A program made the position numbers and the translations under genes. The notes below the pieces were generated by a model that saw nothing but the letters and a program-made list of their open reading frames with translations, was not told the origin of the DNA and did not search any database. A DNA stretch of 64,000 nt from Mucilaginibacter sp. SJ (lineage in GTDB: Bacteria; Bacteroidota; Bacteroidia; Sphingobacteriales; Sphingobacteriaceae): positions 2,852,001-2,916,000 of the forward strand of contig NZ_CP118631.1 in assembly GCF_028993635.1 (NCBI RefSeq). Direction: 5' to 3'. Numbering within the stretch: position 1 is the stretch's first letter; each line of letters opens with the position of its first letter. Positions 35,128 through 43,378 of the stretch are shown piece after piece.

Positions 35128-36417
35128 TTGGCTCCCGCTGTTTACCGGCTCACCTTAACCTTGTTTGTACTTTTAAGTACCTGCAAGCTGTTTGCCCAAA
35201 CCCTGGCCGATCCGGTTGATTCATTACAAACACAGGTAGACGCCAATGGGATCTTAGCTTCTATATTCAGCGGCAAAAGCAGCAAACCTGACGCGGCTAC
35301 CGAACAGGTACGAAACCGTACCTACTGGTCGGTATTGCCATCGGCGGCTTATAACCCGAGCGTAGGTTTCGCCGGAGGGGTGATCTCATCAGGAGGAAAA
35401 TACTTTGGCGATCCTTCAACTACAACGCTTTCGGTAATTAATGCCGGCTTTTACCTGTCAACAAGCGGGCTCTCTACTTTTGAATTTAAACAAAACGCTT
35501 TTTCGGCACAAAACAAGTGGAACCTGCAGGGCACTGTACAAATAGGGAAAACCGTTGCCATGGACAACGGCCTCGGCACCGGCAGGCGCAGTTTTGGCGA
35601 GGGCAACTTTTTCATGAACAACACCCATTTTGAAAATAATCCTGATGCATTTCCTATCCGTTATGTATACATCAAGGCTAACGAGCGCATCTACCGTAAA
35701 CTGGCACATCATATATATGTAGGTGCCGGGCTAAGCTTTAATTATTACAGTCATATCGACGACAACCGTAAAGAAATCCCTATAACCCAAACACACAACT
35801 TTCGTTATAGTATTCGCAACGGTTTTCCCGTCAGTTCGTATCAGGCCAATGGCTTACTTTTTAATTTTCAATTTAATAACCGCGATCAGCCTAACAGGCC
35901 CTTTCGGGGTATTTATGCCGATATAGTTTTACGAAGCAACCAAACCTGGCTGGGCAGCAACCGCAACGCTATGCAGGTAAAGCTCGAATTCAGAAAGTAC
36001 TGGAGCTTATCATCAACTAATCCCGAATGCGTATTTGCCGTTTGGCACTGGTCAAACTATTTATTTAGCGGTGCGCTTCCTTATCTTGAACTGCCAGGTA
36101 CAGGCAGTGATGCTTACGGGCGTATAGGCAGGGCATTTATAATCGGGCGTTTTAAGGGCTTATCATTTGTATATAATGAGGCCGAGTATAGGTTTCCCTT
36201 AACTGCTAACAAACTATTAAGCGCTGTTACTTTCGTAAATGTTGAAACCGCCAACAACCAGCAAAGGGTAAAACTATTCAGATATTGGGAACCGGGAGCA
36301 GGCCTTGGCTTAAGGTTGTTGTTTAATAAATACACCCGATCAAACCTTTGTATTGATTATGGCAAAGGCACATATGGTTCAAGTGGTTTCTTTTTAGGAC
36401 TTAACGAGGTTTTTTAA
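35128..36417 (+). CDS. Outer-membrane beta-barrel protein, BamA/Omp85-like C-terminal domain
   Basis: The 429-residue product has a signal peptide (cleavage near KLFAQ, residue 24). It then carries many amphipathic strands typical of a 16-strand barrel, including the phrases NRDQPNRPFRGIYADIVLRS and YRFPLTANKLLSAVTFVNVE, resembling the bacterial surface antigen (Omp85/TamA) barrel without POTRA domains. It ends in GLNEVF with a C-terminal phenylalanine, the usual recognition signal for barrel insertion. The only usable start is TTG, placed directly after an in-frame TAA; no ATG lies upstream in frame. The partner or substrate is unknown. Confidence 0.75.
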   Translation: MAPAVYRLTLTLFVLLSTCKLFAQTLADPVDSLQTQVDANGILASIFSGKSSKPDAATEQVRNRTYWSVLPSAAYNPSVGFAGGVISSGGKYFGDPSTTTLSVINAGFYLSTSGLSTFEFKQNAFSAQNKWNLQGTVQIGKTVAMDNGLGTGRRSFGEGNFFMNNTHFENNPDAFPIRYVYIKANERIYRKLAHHIYVGAGLSFNYYSHIDDNRKEIPITQTHNFRYSIRNGFPVSSYQANGLLFNFQFNNRDQPNRPFRGIYADIVLRSNQTWLGSNRNAMQVKLEFRKYWSLSSTNPECVFAVWHWSNYLFSGALPYLELPGTGSDAYGRIGRAFIIGRFKGLSFVYNEAEYRFPLTANKLLSAVTFVNVETANNQQRVKLFRYWEPGAGLGLRLLFNKYTRSNLCIDYGKGTYGSSGFFLGLNEVF

Positions 36418-36503
36418 CAATAATAGTTGCCTCTATCAGCTATAAATTTATAACTGGTGTCATTTTTGTACTTAATGCTTTTCAAAGGATTAATCTACTA
36501 CAA

Positions 36504-37190
36504 ATGCGCACTCCGTTAACCTCACAACTACTTGGCGATCTGATTGAAAAAGGCTATGAATATGTATTAGTTAAGATCAGCCTGAATCAACAGGAAGATG
36601 AGGCTGTCGACATAACACTTGTACCAATAAAAGAAAAACCGGAATTAAATAAATTACCAACAGGCTTTGAAACTTTTTACCGCATCACCCGCGAGCCCAT
36701 GCAACTGGTTTGTGGTGTCGACAATACCAGTATTTTCATCGAATATCAAACCTTTGGTGACACTATAACCAGCCAGGACCTTTTCGACGACACTTATTTT
36801 AGGATGAGCGAGGACTTTTTCAGGCAGGTGTTGGACAGCCTGGAAGATTACGCGGTGATCACTACAGATAAAAATGGTGACGTTAACAGCTGGAATACCG
36901 GTGCCCAAAAAGTGCTTGGCTACACCGAACAGGAAGTATTAGGCCTAAGCGCCCGGATTTTTTTTACTCCCGAAGATATTGCCGAAGGTAAACCCGAAGC
37001 CGAATTAAAAAAAGCGCTGAGCCGGGGCAGAGCTATCGATGAGCGTTATCATGTACGCAAGGACGGCACACGCTTTTGGGGCAGCGGGCTGGTTTTCCCG
37101 CTGTTTGATGAACAGCACAATCATCGTGGTTTCACTAAAATCATGCGTAATCAACGGGAAGAACAGCGATCAAAAGAGCTTGGCATATAA
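36504..37190 (+). CDS. PAS-domain protein without output domain
   Basis: The 228-residue cytoplasmic protein has a PAS sensor domain at residues about 108-220 (FRQVLDSLEDYAVITTDKNG, WNTGAQKVLGYTEQEVLG, RKDGTRFWGSGLVFPL). The N-terminal 100 residues are of unknown fold. No kinase, GGDEF or DNA-binding region follows, because the frame ends in an exact terminator hairpin that includes its stop codon. It could be a stand-alone sensor that interacts with kinases in trans, perhaps like those at 47965-49974; this is only inference. Confidence 0.8.
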   Translation: MRTPLTSQLLGDLIEKGYEYVLVKISLNQQEDEAVDITLVPIKEKPELNKLPTGFETFYRITREPMQLVCGVDNTSIFIEYQTFGDTITSQDLFDDTYFRMSEDFFRQVLDSLEDYAVITTDKNGDVNSWNTGAQKVLGYTEQEVLGLSARIFFTPEDIAEGKPEAELKKALSRGRAIDERYHVRKDGTRFWGSGLVFPLFDEQHNHRGFTKIMRNQREEQRSKELGI

Positions 37191-37232
37191 AACAAAAGAG
37201 GTGCTCAAATGAACACCTCTTTTGTTTTATAT
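37185..37232. terminator. Bidirectional terminator of PAS gene and membrane-protein gene
   Basis: A perfect 19-bp stem: ATATAAAACAAAAGAGGTG (37185-37203) pairs with its exact complement at 37214-37232 around a 10-base loop. The stop codon of the PAS gene is inside the left arm, and the right side is T-rich. Confidence 0.92.
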
Positions 37233-37249
37233 CTTTTCGGGAAAAAGAA

Positions 37250-37648
37250 TTAAGCATTGTAGCTTACGCCGTGATCTTCTTCTACCTGTGGGTTAATAAA
37301 TGGTGAGCCTTTGGTAAAGCAACCTACAATTAAAAGGTAGGCACCAAAAATCAATTGCGGAGCTACCAATTTATCAGAAAAAGCATAAACCCATGGTGAG
37401 CAAAATAAAAATGATCCCATAATTACATCACCAACATTATGCATAACCATCGGGAATTGCTTGATAAAGCCCATTTCGTTTTTAGCAAAGATAGCCATGA
37501 TAAGCTGTAACCAACCAATGATCAAAGGCAGGAACAAAGCAGCACCGCCAACATGAAGTGTATCAAACGTCCATAATGATGAAATCATTAACAGGGCTAC
37601 AACGTAGTTTAAAAATCCGTAAGTTTTTGTTGAGATGAAGCCTTTCAT
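37250..37648 (-). CDS. SPW-repeat-like small integral membrane protein
   Basis: This 132-residue protein has four hydrophobic helices (GFLNYVVALLMISSLWTF; GAALFLPLIIGWLQLIMAIF; VGDVIMGSFLFCSPWVYAF; PQLIFGAYLLIVGCF). The third carries a C/S-P-W motif of the type seen in SPW-repeat membrane proteins, whose function is unknown. It converges with the PAS gene onto a shared terminator. A -7-like TACCTTTG is present on the minus strand (complement of 37702-37709), about 54 bases upstream. Confidence 0.75.
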   Translation of the reverse strand: MKGFISTKTYGFLNYVVALLMISSLWTFDTLHVGGAALFLPLIIGWLQLIMAIFAKNEMGFIKQFPMVMHNVGDVIMGSFLFCSPWVYAFSDKLVAPQLIFGAYLLIVGCFTKGSPFINPQVEEDHGVSYNA

Positions 37649-37763
37649 TTTTAGCTTATTTATAAAGTATCAGTAAAATGATTTATATCTAAATTCTGTG
37701 CCAAAGGTAAACATTTGCACGGCTTAAGCACAGTAAATTTTAAAAAATTGAATTGCGTGGCAA

Positions 37764-38249
37764 TCAATTAGCTACGAGGTCGCGAAATAACTGAATATGC
37801 CAGCTATCTTTAAACGGCACCTCCCATTTAGTTTCAAGCTCGGTCAAATTTTGAACCAGGTTATTATAAACAACTGTTTCCTTATTAATGCTGCCCTCTT
37901 TTAGTTTAGCCTCAAAATCATGCCGTGGTAACGAAAGCACTTCCTCACCCTCGCGATAAGCCAAATTAAACCTGTCGAAAAGATTAATCCCTAAATGCTG
38001 CTGCACCTGCTGCATAAAATGAACCGATTTATCGATAGAACATCCGCTGGCTCCAGCTTGGCTTTCATCAACAATCAATATAAAAAAGCGGTTGTACCTT
38101 ACCTCGCCTTTGGCTTTTAGCTGGTTGTTGTGTGCTGTCCAGTTGGTGGTAAACCTGTCCAGCTCAGGCTGTATCTGCTGCACTTCCAGATCGGTTAATT
38201 TCCTGTCCGACTGATAGATCCAAACTCTTGACTGTGGAGAAAATTTCAT
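37764..38249 (-). CDS. Conserved hypothetical protein (no ATPase motif)
   Basis: I chose the ATG at 38247-38249 (MKFSPQSRVWIYQSDRKL, 161 residues) over an upstream TTG that would add five residues. The product is soluble and compact, with the phrases NRFFILIVDESQAGASGCSIDKSVHF and FDRFNLAYREGEEV. From memory, homologues in this phylum are often labelled ABC transporter ATPase, but no Walker A, Walker B or signature motif is present, so that label is not supported. The C/SIDKSVHF stretch with a conserved-looking cysteine could be a functional site. The gene is divergent from another hypothetical gene 45 bases away. Confidence 0.7.
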   Translation of the reverse strand: MKFSPQSRVWIYQSDRKLTDLEVQQIQPELDRFTTNWTAHNNQLKAKGEVRYNRFFILIVDESQAGASGCSIDKSVHFMQQVQQHLGINLFDRFNLAYREGEEVLSLPRHDFEAKLKEGSINKETVVYNNLVQNLTELETKWEVPFKDSWHIQLFRDLVAN

Positions 38250-38294
38250 TTCCAAAAATATCAATTTATTAACTTCGGGTTACATTTTGTTGTC

Positions 38295-38777
38295 ATGAAA
38301 ATATCAATTCTGCCATCAATTGGAAAAACTACGCTCATCACATCAATTTTAGCCCTTATTGGGCTAAATTACGGTTTTAAAGCCGAAATGAGCGAACAAG
38401 AATGGTTAAACTGGAGTAACAAGTGCCTCAACACCTCATTTAACCCCGCGCCTGATATCAACCTCAAAAAGTGGGAGATTACCCTTACCAGCGATTATTT
38501 TTTACGTTTGAGGAAAACTTATCAACATGGCAAACAGGAATATTTTTCTTTCAACCTGCACCGTTTAATCAATGTTGATTATGTGGGCAGCGACACCACA
38601 GGTGCAGTAAAATTCAACACCCAAACCGATGATATCATTGTACAAACCTACGAAGACCCCAATGGCAATATCGACTCAATGGCCACTACATTTGATTTAC
38701 CGGTACATAACATGAGCTCCACCAAATTTGACAGTCTGAAGAGCGCGTTGAATTATTTCAGGACAAAAGGTTTATAA
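38295..38777 (+). CDS. Hypothetical protein with N-terminal hydrophobic segment
   Basis: The family is not recognised. The 160-residue product starts with a hydrophobic segment (TTLITSILALIGLNYGF, residues 12-28) that may be a signal peptide or anchor. It continues with a polar, beta-rich region (WEITLTSDYFLRLRKTYQHG, ISVDYVGSDTTG-like phrases). Its TAA stop and the TAA stop of the convergent Fe-S gene share the palindrome TTATAA, so the genes overlap by 6 bases tail to tail. Spacing to the divergent upstream gene is 45 bases, leaving little room for two promoters. Confidence 0.6.
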   Translation: MKISILPSIGKTTLITSILALIGLNYGFKAEMSEQEWLNWSNKCLNTSFNPAPDINLKKWEITLTSDYFLRLRKTYQHGKQEYFSFNLHRLINVDYVGSDTTGAVKFNTQTDDIIVQTYEDPNGNIDSMATTFDLPVHNMSSTKFDSLKSALNYFRTKGL

Positions 38778-39605
38778 CCCGTTAGCCCTAACCGTGATCT
38801 CTGCAATATCCAACACCTTTATCTCCTGTTCCTTATCCTGGTTTTTTACGCCATCAGTTAGCATGGTCATACAAAACGGACAGGCAGCGGCTACCACCTG
38901 CGCCTTGGCTTCTATAACATCGGCAATACGCTCTATATTGATATCCTTTTTGCCTGGTTCAGGTTCCTTAAACATTTGCGCGCCGCCCGCACCACAGCAC
39001 AGCCCGTTTGATTTGCAGCGTTTCATTTCTACCAGTTCGGTATCCAATATCTCTAACGCCGCGCGCGGAGCCTCGTAAACATCATTTCCCCGGCCCAAAT
39101 AACAGGGGTCATGATAAGTGATCCTTTTCCCCTTAAAACTTTCACCGCCCTCTGCCTTAAGCTTACCATCATTTATTAGCTGTTGAATAAGCTGCGTGTG
39201 ATGAATCACCTCATAATCACCCCCCAGGCCAGGATACTCATTTTTTATGGTATTAAAACAATGCGGGCAACCTGTAACTATTTTTTTGATATTATAACCA
39301 TCCAGCACCTGGATATTCATCATGGCTTGCATCTGGAACAGGAACTCATTTCCCGCCCGCTTTGCAGGGTCGCCGGTGCAATTTTCTTCTGTACCTAACA
39401 CTGCGTAGCTAATACCCACATGCTGCAATATCTTGCAAATATCGCGGGTAATTTTGCGGGCACGCTCATCAAAGCTGCCGGCACAACCAACCCAAAACAA
39501 TATTTCGGGTTCTTTGCCCTCAGCAGCCATTTCGGCCATGGTAGGTATCTTTATTTCGGATTTCGAATTTTCCATTTCGGATTTAAATTTGAATTTAAAA
39601 AGCAA
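38772..39605 (-). CDS. Cysteine-rich (CCG-domain) Fe-S binding oxidoreductase subunit
   Basis: The 277-residue cytoplasmic protein has two CCG-type cysteine-rich domains as in heterodisulfide reductase HdrB/HdrD, GlpC and LutA. The first is around WVGCAGSFDERARK to GCPHCFNTIKNEYPGLGGDY, the second around THDPCYLGRGNDVYEAPR-like sequence to SNGLCCGAGGAQM and AACPFCMTML. Such domains bind a special 4Fe-4S cluster and pass electrons to thiols or quinones. The start may be at Met11 (MENSKSEIK) instead of the annotated one. It lies 26 bases after the gene for its probable membrane partner. The electron donor or acceptor is unknown. Confidence 0.87.
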   Translation of the reverse strand: MLFKFKFKSEMENSKSEIKIPTMAEMAAEGKEPEILFWVGCAGSFDERARKITRDICKILQHVGISYAVLGTEENCTGDPAKRAGNEFLFQMQAMMNIQVLDGYNIKKIVTGCPHCFNTIKNEYPGLGGDYEVIHHTQLIQQLINDGKLKAEGGESFKGKRITYHDPCYLGRGNDVYEAPRAALEILDTELVEMKRCKSNGLCCGAGGAQMFKEPEPGKKDINIERIADVIEAKAQVVAAACPFCMTMLTDGVKNQDKEQEIKVLDIAEITVRANGL

Positions 39606-39631
39606 ACTGTTAACTAAAAACTGCTAACTGC

Positions 39632-40933
39632 CTACTGTTCCTCCGCCCAGTTAAACCTGTCGGCCTGGCTGTATTTCCATGGGGCGCCGTTGTTTTCGAC
39701 GTTGCCAAACATATTATTTAAACTTGCCGGGGCCTGCGATTCTTCCATTACAATATAACGGCGCATTTCTGTTATGATCTCCAGCGGATTGATGTTTACC
39801 GGACAAGCTTCTACACAAGCGTTACAACTGGTGCAGGCCCAAAGCTCTTCGCGGGTAATGTAATTGTCAAGCAATGATTTATCATCTTGGTGGTCTTTAC
39901 CGTGCTTATCAATGTTATTACCAATCTCGGTGATGCGATCGCGGGTATCCATCATGATCTTACGCGGTGAAAGCAGTTTCCCAGTAATATTTGCCGGACA
40001 AACCGAAGTGCACCTGCCGCACTCGGTACAGGTATAAGCTTCCATCAGGTTTTTCCAGCTAAGATCAGTAACATCCTTCGCACCAAAACGTCCCGGTTCA
40101 CCGGTGTTTTCAGGCACGAATGACGGATCAAGCATTGCTTTCACCTCATTGGTAACCGATGTCATATTGGTAAATTTACCTTTAGGGTTAAGGTTTGAAT
40201 AGTACGTATTAGGGAACGCCAGCAGGATATGAAAATGCTTTGAATAAGGCAGATAATTCAAAAAACACAGGATCCCTACAATATGGAACCACCAGCAAAC
40301 GCGTTCGGTAATTACCAATGCCGAAGCGCTACCTGGCAGCAACGGCGCCAACAATGAACTTACCGGGAAGCTTCCGGCTGTAATATAGTGGCCAAAATGC
40401 TGTAGTTGTAATTTATAATCAGCCGCATTCATGGTCAGGAAAGCGGTCATGAGTAATATCTCGGTAATAAGGATGTAATTCGCATCAGATTTTGGCCATT
40501 GAGTCATTTCTGTACCCGTAAAACGTTTCAGATGCACAACATTGCGCCTGCACAGGAAAACGATACACGCCGTAAGTACCAATACTGCCAGTATCTCGAA
40601 AGCACCTATCAGGAAACCATACAAACCACCAAGCGGCTGCGAAAAGATGCGGTGCGAACCAAAGATCCCGTCAATCATGATCTCCAGCACTTCGAGGTTA
40701 ATAATGATAAAACCTATATAAATAAAAAAGTGCATTACCGCTGCTACGGGGCGTTTAACCATTTTGGTTTGGCCAAGGGCAATTTTGGCCATCACTTTCC
40801 AGCGCAGGGCCGGCTGGTCGTTACGATCCGTGTCTTTACCCAGCAAAATATTGCGCCTGATTTTAGACACGTTCTTGCCGAAGAAGTAAACGGCAACCGC
40901 CAGGATGATAATAAATATAAGCTGAGCAATCAT
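39632..40933 (-). CDS. Membrane-bound 4Fe-4S oxidoreductase (HdrE/HdrC-like fusion)
   Basis: The 433-residue protein joins a membrane part (about residues 1-260, some six helices such as QLIFIIILAVAVYFF and FEILAVLVLTACIVFL, with histidines suited to haem b as in nitrate reductase gamma/HdrE) to a ferredoxin part. The latter has two 4Fe-4S motifs, CTECGRCTSVCP and CTSCNACVEACP. It probably moves electrons between the quinone pool and the CCG subunit encoded directly downstream. The family is common in Bacteroidota, but its physiological reaction is not settled as far as I know. Confidence 0.87.
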   Translation of the reverse strand: MIAQLIFIIILAVAVYFFGKNVSKIRRNILLGKDTDRNDQPALRWKVMAKIALGQTKMVKRPVAAVMHFFIYIGFIIINLEVLEIMIDGIFGSHRIFSQPLGGLYGFLIGAFEILAVLVLTACIVFLCRRNVVHLKRFTGTEMTQWPKSDANYILITEILLMTAFLTMNAADYKLQLQHFGHYITAGSFPVSSLLAPLLPGSASALVITERVCWWFHIVGILCFLNYLPYSKHFHILLAFPNTYYSNLNPKGKFTNMTSVTNEVKAMLDPSFVPENTGEPGRFGAKDVTDLSWKNLMEAYTCTECGRCTSVCPANITGKLLSPRKIMMDTRDRITEIGNNIDKHGKDHQDDKSLLDNYITREELWACTSCNACVEACPVNINPLEIITEMRRYIVMEESQAPASLNNMFGNVENNGAPWKYSQADRFNWAEEQ

Positions 40934-41084
40934 TATGCGTGCATAGTATTTTTCTCAAAGTTAAATGAATTGTTTAAAGCGCGAAATGTTTTGGGATTGA
41001 AAAAATATTTGAAAATTAATTAGCTGATTACCTGCATAATTATTTAAAACAAGCAGGCGAACAGAAACTTTTTTCAAAAAAAAG

Positions 41085-41114
41085 TTTTCAAACATAAAAA
41101 AAAGGCTACATTTG
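41085..41114 (+). promoter_or_regulatory. Promoter of tRNA-Phe
   Basis: TACATTTG at 41107-41114 fits the -7 element TAnnTTTG exactly, with a T-run TTTT at 41085-41088, 18 bases upstream, as a weak -33 element. Transcription would begin about 20 bases before the tRNA. Confidence 0.65.
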
Positions 41115-41139
41115 CACTCCCCAATCACGGGAACGGTTT

Positions 41140-41212
41140 GGTACCATAGCTCAGATGGTAGAGCAAAGGACTGAAAATCCTTGTGTCACTGGTTCGATCC
41201 CAGTTGGTACCA
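41140..41212 (+). tRNA. tRNA-Phe (anticodon GAA)
   Basis: All four arms can be drawn. The acceptor GGTACCA (41140-41146) pairs with TGGTACC (41205-41211). The D arm is GCTC/GAGC. The anticodon stem AAGGA (41166-41170) pairs with TCCTT (41178-41182) around CTGAAAA, anticodon GAA at 41173-41175. The T arm is ACTGG TTCGATC CCAGT. The discriminator is A and CCA is not encoded. Length 73 bases. The last 34 bases plus one recur at 45953-45987. Confidence 0.97.
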
Positions 41213-41213
41213 C
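41179..41213 (+). repeat. Left member of 35-bp direct repeat (tRNA 3' end)
   Basis: CCTTGTGTCAC-T-GGTTCGATCCC-A-GTTGGTACCAC covers the end of the anticodon arm to the tRNA 3' end. It matches 45953-45987 at 33 of 35 positions, as expected for an attachment site used by a site-specific recombinase. Confidence 0.7.
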
Positions 41214-41223
41214 TTAAAAAATG

Positions 41224-41256
41224 AAGCCTTCAGATTAACTTCTGAAGGCTTTTTTG
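41224..41256 (+). terminator. Terminator of tRNA-Phe
   Basis: AAGCCTTCAGA (41224-41234) pairs with TCTGAAGGCTT (41241-41251) around TTAACT, followed by a T-run. It is 11 bases after the tRNA. The loop sequence TTAACT is the same as in the terminator behind the tRNA fragment at 45995-46028. Confidence 0.9.
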
Positions 41257-41383
41257 CTTTATATTAACTGTTTTAAATAGCTTTTCTCACTACACAGGTT
41301 AATGATTTTGGATCAAGCATAAAAATTGTGGGGGAGAAAAAAAAGTGTTTGCTTTGTGGATATAATAATCAACACGCGTCCAC

Positions 41384-41740
41384 TTGTCATCAGCCCACGA
41401 AACCCTTGTCCATTTAATCTTACCAAAAGGCCTTTTAGACTATTTTGAACTTACCGATGTCCGTTCATCAGAGAATGGAGCGTTGAACATTTATCTGGAG
41501 GAGAAGAACCTTGCTCCATCCGGTTATGATAAGTCACAGTTAGAGTCAAAAGGCTTTTTACCAGAGACAGCTATTCAGGATTTTCCTATCCGCGGCCATA
41601 AAGTAGCCTTATGTATAAAAAGGCGCAGATGGGAAGTTAAAGCGAGTGGTGAGCTTATCACAAGAGACTGGGATTTAGTAAGAAAAGGGGCGCGAATGAC
41701 AACGGAATTCGGCACTTTTTTAAAAGGAATATTTGGATAA
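41384..41740 (+). CDS. IS transposase, N-terminal ORF (ISAon1-type orfA)
   Basis: This 118-residue basic protein corresponds to the N-terminal DNA-binding part of ISAon1-like transposases (ALCIKRRRWEVKASGELI). Its start is TTG or possibly a later codon. It overlaps the catalytic frame by 8 bases, and that frame lies +1 relative to it, so a fused transposase would need a shift of +1 or -2. The stretch ACTTTTTTAAAAGGAATATT (from 41714) just before the stop is the probable slippery site. No internal stop or damage is visible. Confidence 0.8.
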   Translation: MSSAHETLVHLILPKGLLDYFELTDVRSSENGALNIYLEEKNLAPSGYDKSQLESKGFLPETAIQDFPIRGHKVALCIKRRRWEVKASGELITRDWDLVRKGARMTTEFGTFLKGIFG

Positions 41741-42716
41741 TCACCCGATCAGCAGCCATTTATTAGGCCGGCTATACCAGGTAGATGGCAAGCAGCTCGG
41801 TCAGCAATACAAAGATCACCTAAGTGATTTTCATAGCTGGAGCCAAAAGGACCATGCGGAAGACCTGATGCTGTTTGCAGATAACACAGGCCCTTATCTG
41901 AGTATAGATGAAACCGCGTTAAGCAATGGGGAACTCTATACCATTGTTACCAACAAACAAGCCAAAGGGAATAAAAAAGCCATAGTGGCGATGATCAAAG
42001 GCACACAGTCTGAACAAATCATCGCTGTACTGGAGAAAATACCCTTAAGGTCAAGGAATAAAGTAAAGGAGGTAACGATGGACATGGCGGCAAACATGAT
42101 CAAAGCTATACGCAGATGTTTTAGCAATGCTGTGCGGGTCGTGGACCGATTCCATGTACAAAAGCGGGCTTATGACGCTGTTCAGGAAGCAAGAATAAAA
42201 TATCGCTGGGAAGCTCTTGATGCGGAAAGTAAGCTGATTGAACAGGCCCGGAAAAACAAACAATCCTATCAGCCCGAAGTGCTCAGTAATGGCGATACTT
42301 TAAAACAATTACTCGCCCGAAGCAGATACTTGCTGTTCAAGCATCGATCTAAATGGACGCTATCACAAAAGGAAAGGGCTGATCTGCTTTTTTCAAGATA
42401 TCCGGAACTGCTCAAAGCTTATAATCTTGCTATCAGCTTAGGTAATATATTCACTAATTGTAAAACCAAAGTGATCGCCTTTAAAAAACTGGCTATATGG
42501 TATAATGAGGTGGAAGACTCTGGTATTAATGCTTTTAAAACCGTTGCAAGGTCCGTTCAGCAACATTATGAATCTATCTTGAACTTCTTCGATAACAGAA
42601 GTACAAACGCATCTGCAGAATCTTTCAATGCTAAAGTTAAAGCTTTCAGAGCTACTCTCAGAGGTGTAAGAGATACTTCATTCTTTCTATTCAGACTTGC
42701 TAAAATCTATGCTTAA
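41733..42716 (+). CDS. IS transposase, catalytic DDE ORF (ISAon1-type orfB)
   Basis: The 327-residue product carries the ISL3-type DDE transposase core. The first aspartate is in YLSIDETALSNGELYTIVTN, the second in EVTMDMAANM with VVDRFHVQK after it, and the glutamate in NASAESFNAKVKAFRATLRG. The open frame begins with TTG inside the end of the upstream frame, consistent with expression only as a fusion by frameshifting. The catalytic residues and full length suggest an element able to move. Confidence 0.85.
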   Translation: MDNHPISSHLLGRLYQVDGKQLGQQYKDHLSDFHSWSQKDHAEDLMLFADNTGPYLSIDETALSNGELYTIVTNKQAKGNKKAIVAMIKGTQSEQIIAVLEKIPLRSRNKVKEVTMDMAANMIKAIRRCFSNAVRVVDRFHVQKRAYDAVQEARIKYRWEALDAESKLIEQARKNKQSYQPEVLSNGDTLKQLLARSRYLLFKHRSKWTLSQKERADLLFSRYPELLKAYNLAISLGNIFTNCKTKVIAFKKLAIWYNEVEDSGINAFKTVARSVQQHYESILNFFDNRSTNASAESFNAKVKAFRATLRGVRDTSFFLFRLAKIYA

Positions 42717-42836
42717 ACTTTCATCCCCCCAACTTTTCCCCTTGATCCTATGAAACTCTACCGACAGCGGGTATGTACGGCTTTTAATGTGGTAAATGTT
42801 ATAAGAGGGCTGCAAGGATTGCGATCCTCTTTTATT

Positions 42837-43244
42837 TTAAACCGAGATCCTCAGATTAGTCCGATGTTCTCCGGTGTTAGCTGACGATGGTCCGTTGTGC
42901 TTTAAAATTACCCTGCGCAGCCGTTCCTGATTTTCGTCACCCCAAAGGCCAATAGAACGAATAAGCGGGATCAGCGTTTTTCCGAATTCCGTCAATTCAT
43001 ACTCCACCTTTGGTGGCATCACCGGATAAATAGTTTTAGTCACCATTTCATGATCCTCCAGTTCCTTCAATTGCACATTCAGCACCCGTCTCGTCACGTC
43101 AGGAATCCTCCGCTGCAGTTCACTCGGTCTTAAGTAGCCTTCATGGATGAACCACAAAATGCGGATCTTCCATTTGCCATACAACACTTCACCAACCAGG
43201 TCAAGGCCGCAATTAAGTGAGGGAGTGATCTTTTTTACATACAT
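42837..43244 (-). CDS. HxlR-family transcriptional regulator
   Basis: I place the start at the ATG 43242-43244 (MYVKKITPSLNCGLDLVGE, 135 residues); the frame opens two codons earlier at GTG. The winged helix is visible in YGKWKIRILWFIHEGYLRPS and RRVLNVQLKELEDHEMVTK, the HxlR hallmark. Such proteins are often redox or electrophile sensors; the cysteine at about residue 12 (LNCGLD) is in the position of the sensing cysteine of several relatives. It is divergent from an SDR gene 134 bases away. A TATATTTG (complement of 43250-43257) and a CACGACGTG palindrome (43267-43275) lie in the shared promoter region and are candidates for -7 element and operator. Confidence 0.88.
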   Translation of the reverse strand: MYVKKITPSLNCGLDLVGEVLYGKWKIRILWFIHEGYLRPSELQRRIPDVTRRVLNVQLKELEDHEMVTKTIYPVMPPKVEYELTEFGKTLIPLIRSIGLWGDENQERLRRVILKHNGPSSANTGEHRTNLRISV

Positions 43245-43378
43245 CAACACAAATATACGTTCGCATCACGACGTGCGCAATACGGATAAATTTATCCCTA
43301 TTTGATTCGTAAGCCCGTAATTGTATGGTATTCTGGTACTGTCGAGATTTGTACAATCAAAAACAACATTAAAAAATC

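Larger units (their letters stand above)
41310..42748 (+). mobile_element. Complete insertion sequence, ISL3 family, ISAon1-like
   Basis: Ends carry imperfect terminal inverted repeats, GGATCAAGCATAAAAATTG and then TGGGGG at the left, and, read inward from the right end (complement of 42748), GGATCAAGGGGAAAAGTTG and then GGGGGG; 22 of 28 positions agree. The length is 1439 bases and it encloses a two-frame transposase. I could not find an 8-base target duplication (ATGATTTT on the left, TATGAAAC on the right), so the ends may have changed or the element is old. Confidence 0.85.

Noticed and set aside
37764..38249. Label as ABC transporter ATPase, common for homologues
   Set aside because: No Walker A, Walker B or ABC signature is present in the 161 residues.
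40499..41023. Open frame of 174 codons on the plus strand before tRNA-Phe
   Set aside because: Most of it is antisense to the membrane Fe-S oxidoreductase gene, and its composition is not that of a protein.
42749..42756. Target-site duplication of the insertion sequence
   Set aside because: The eight bases on each side (ATGATTTT and TATGAAAC) do not match.
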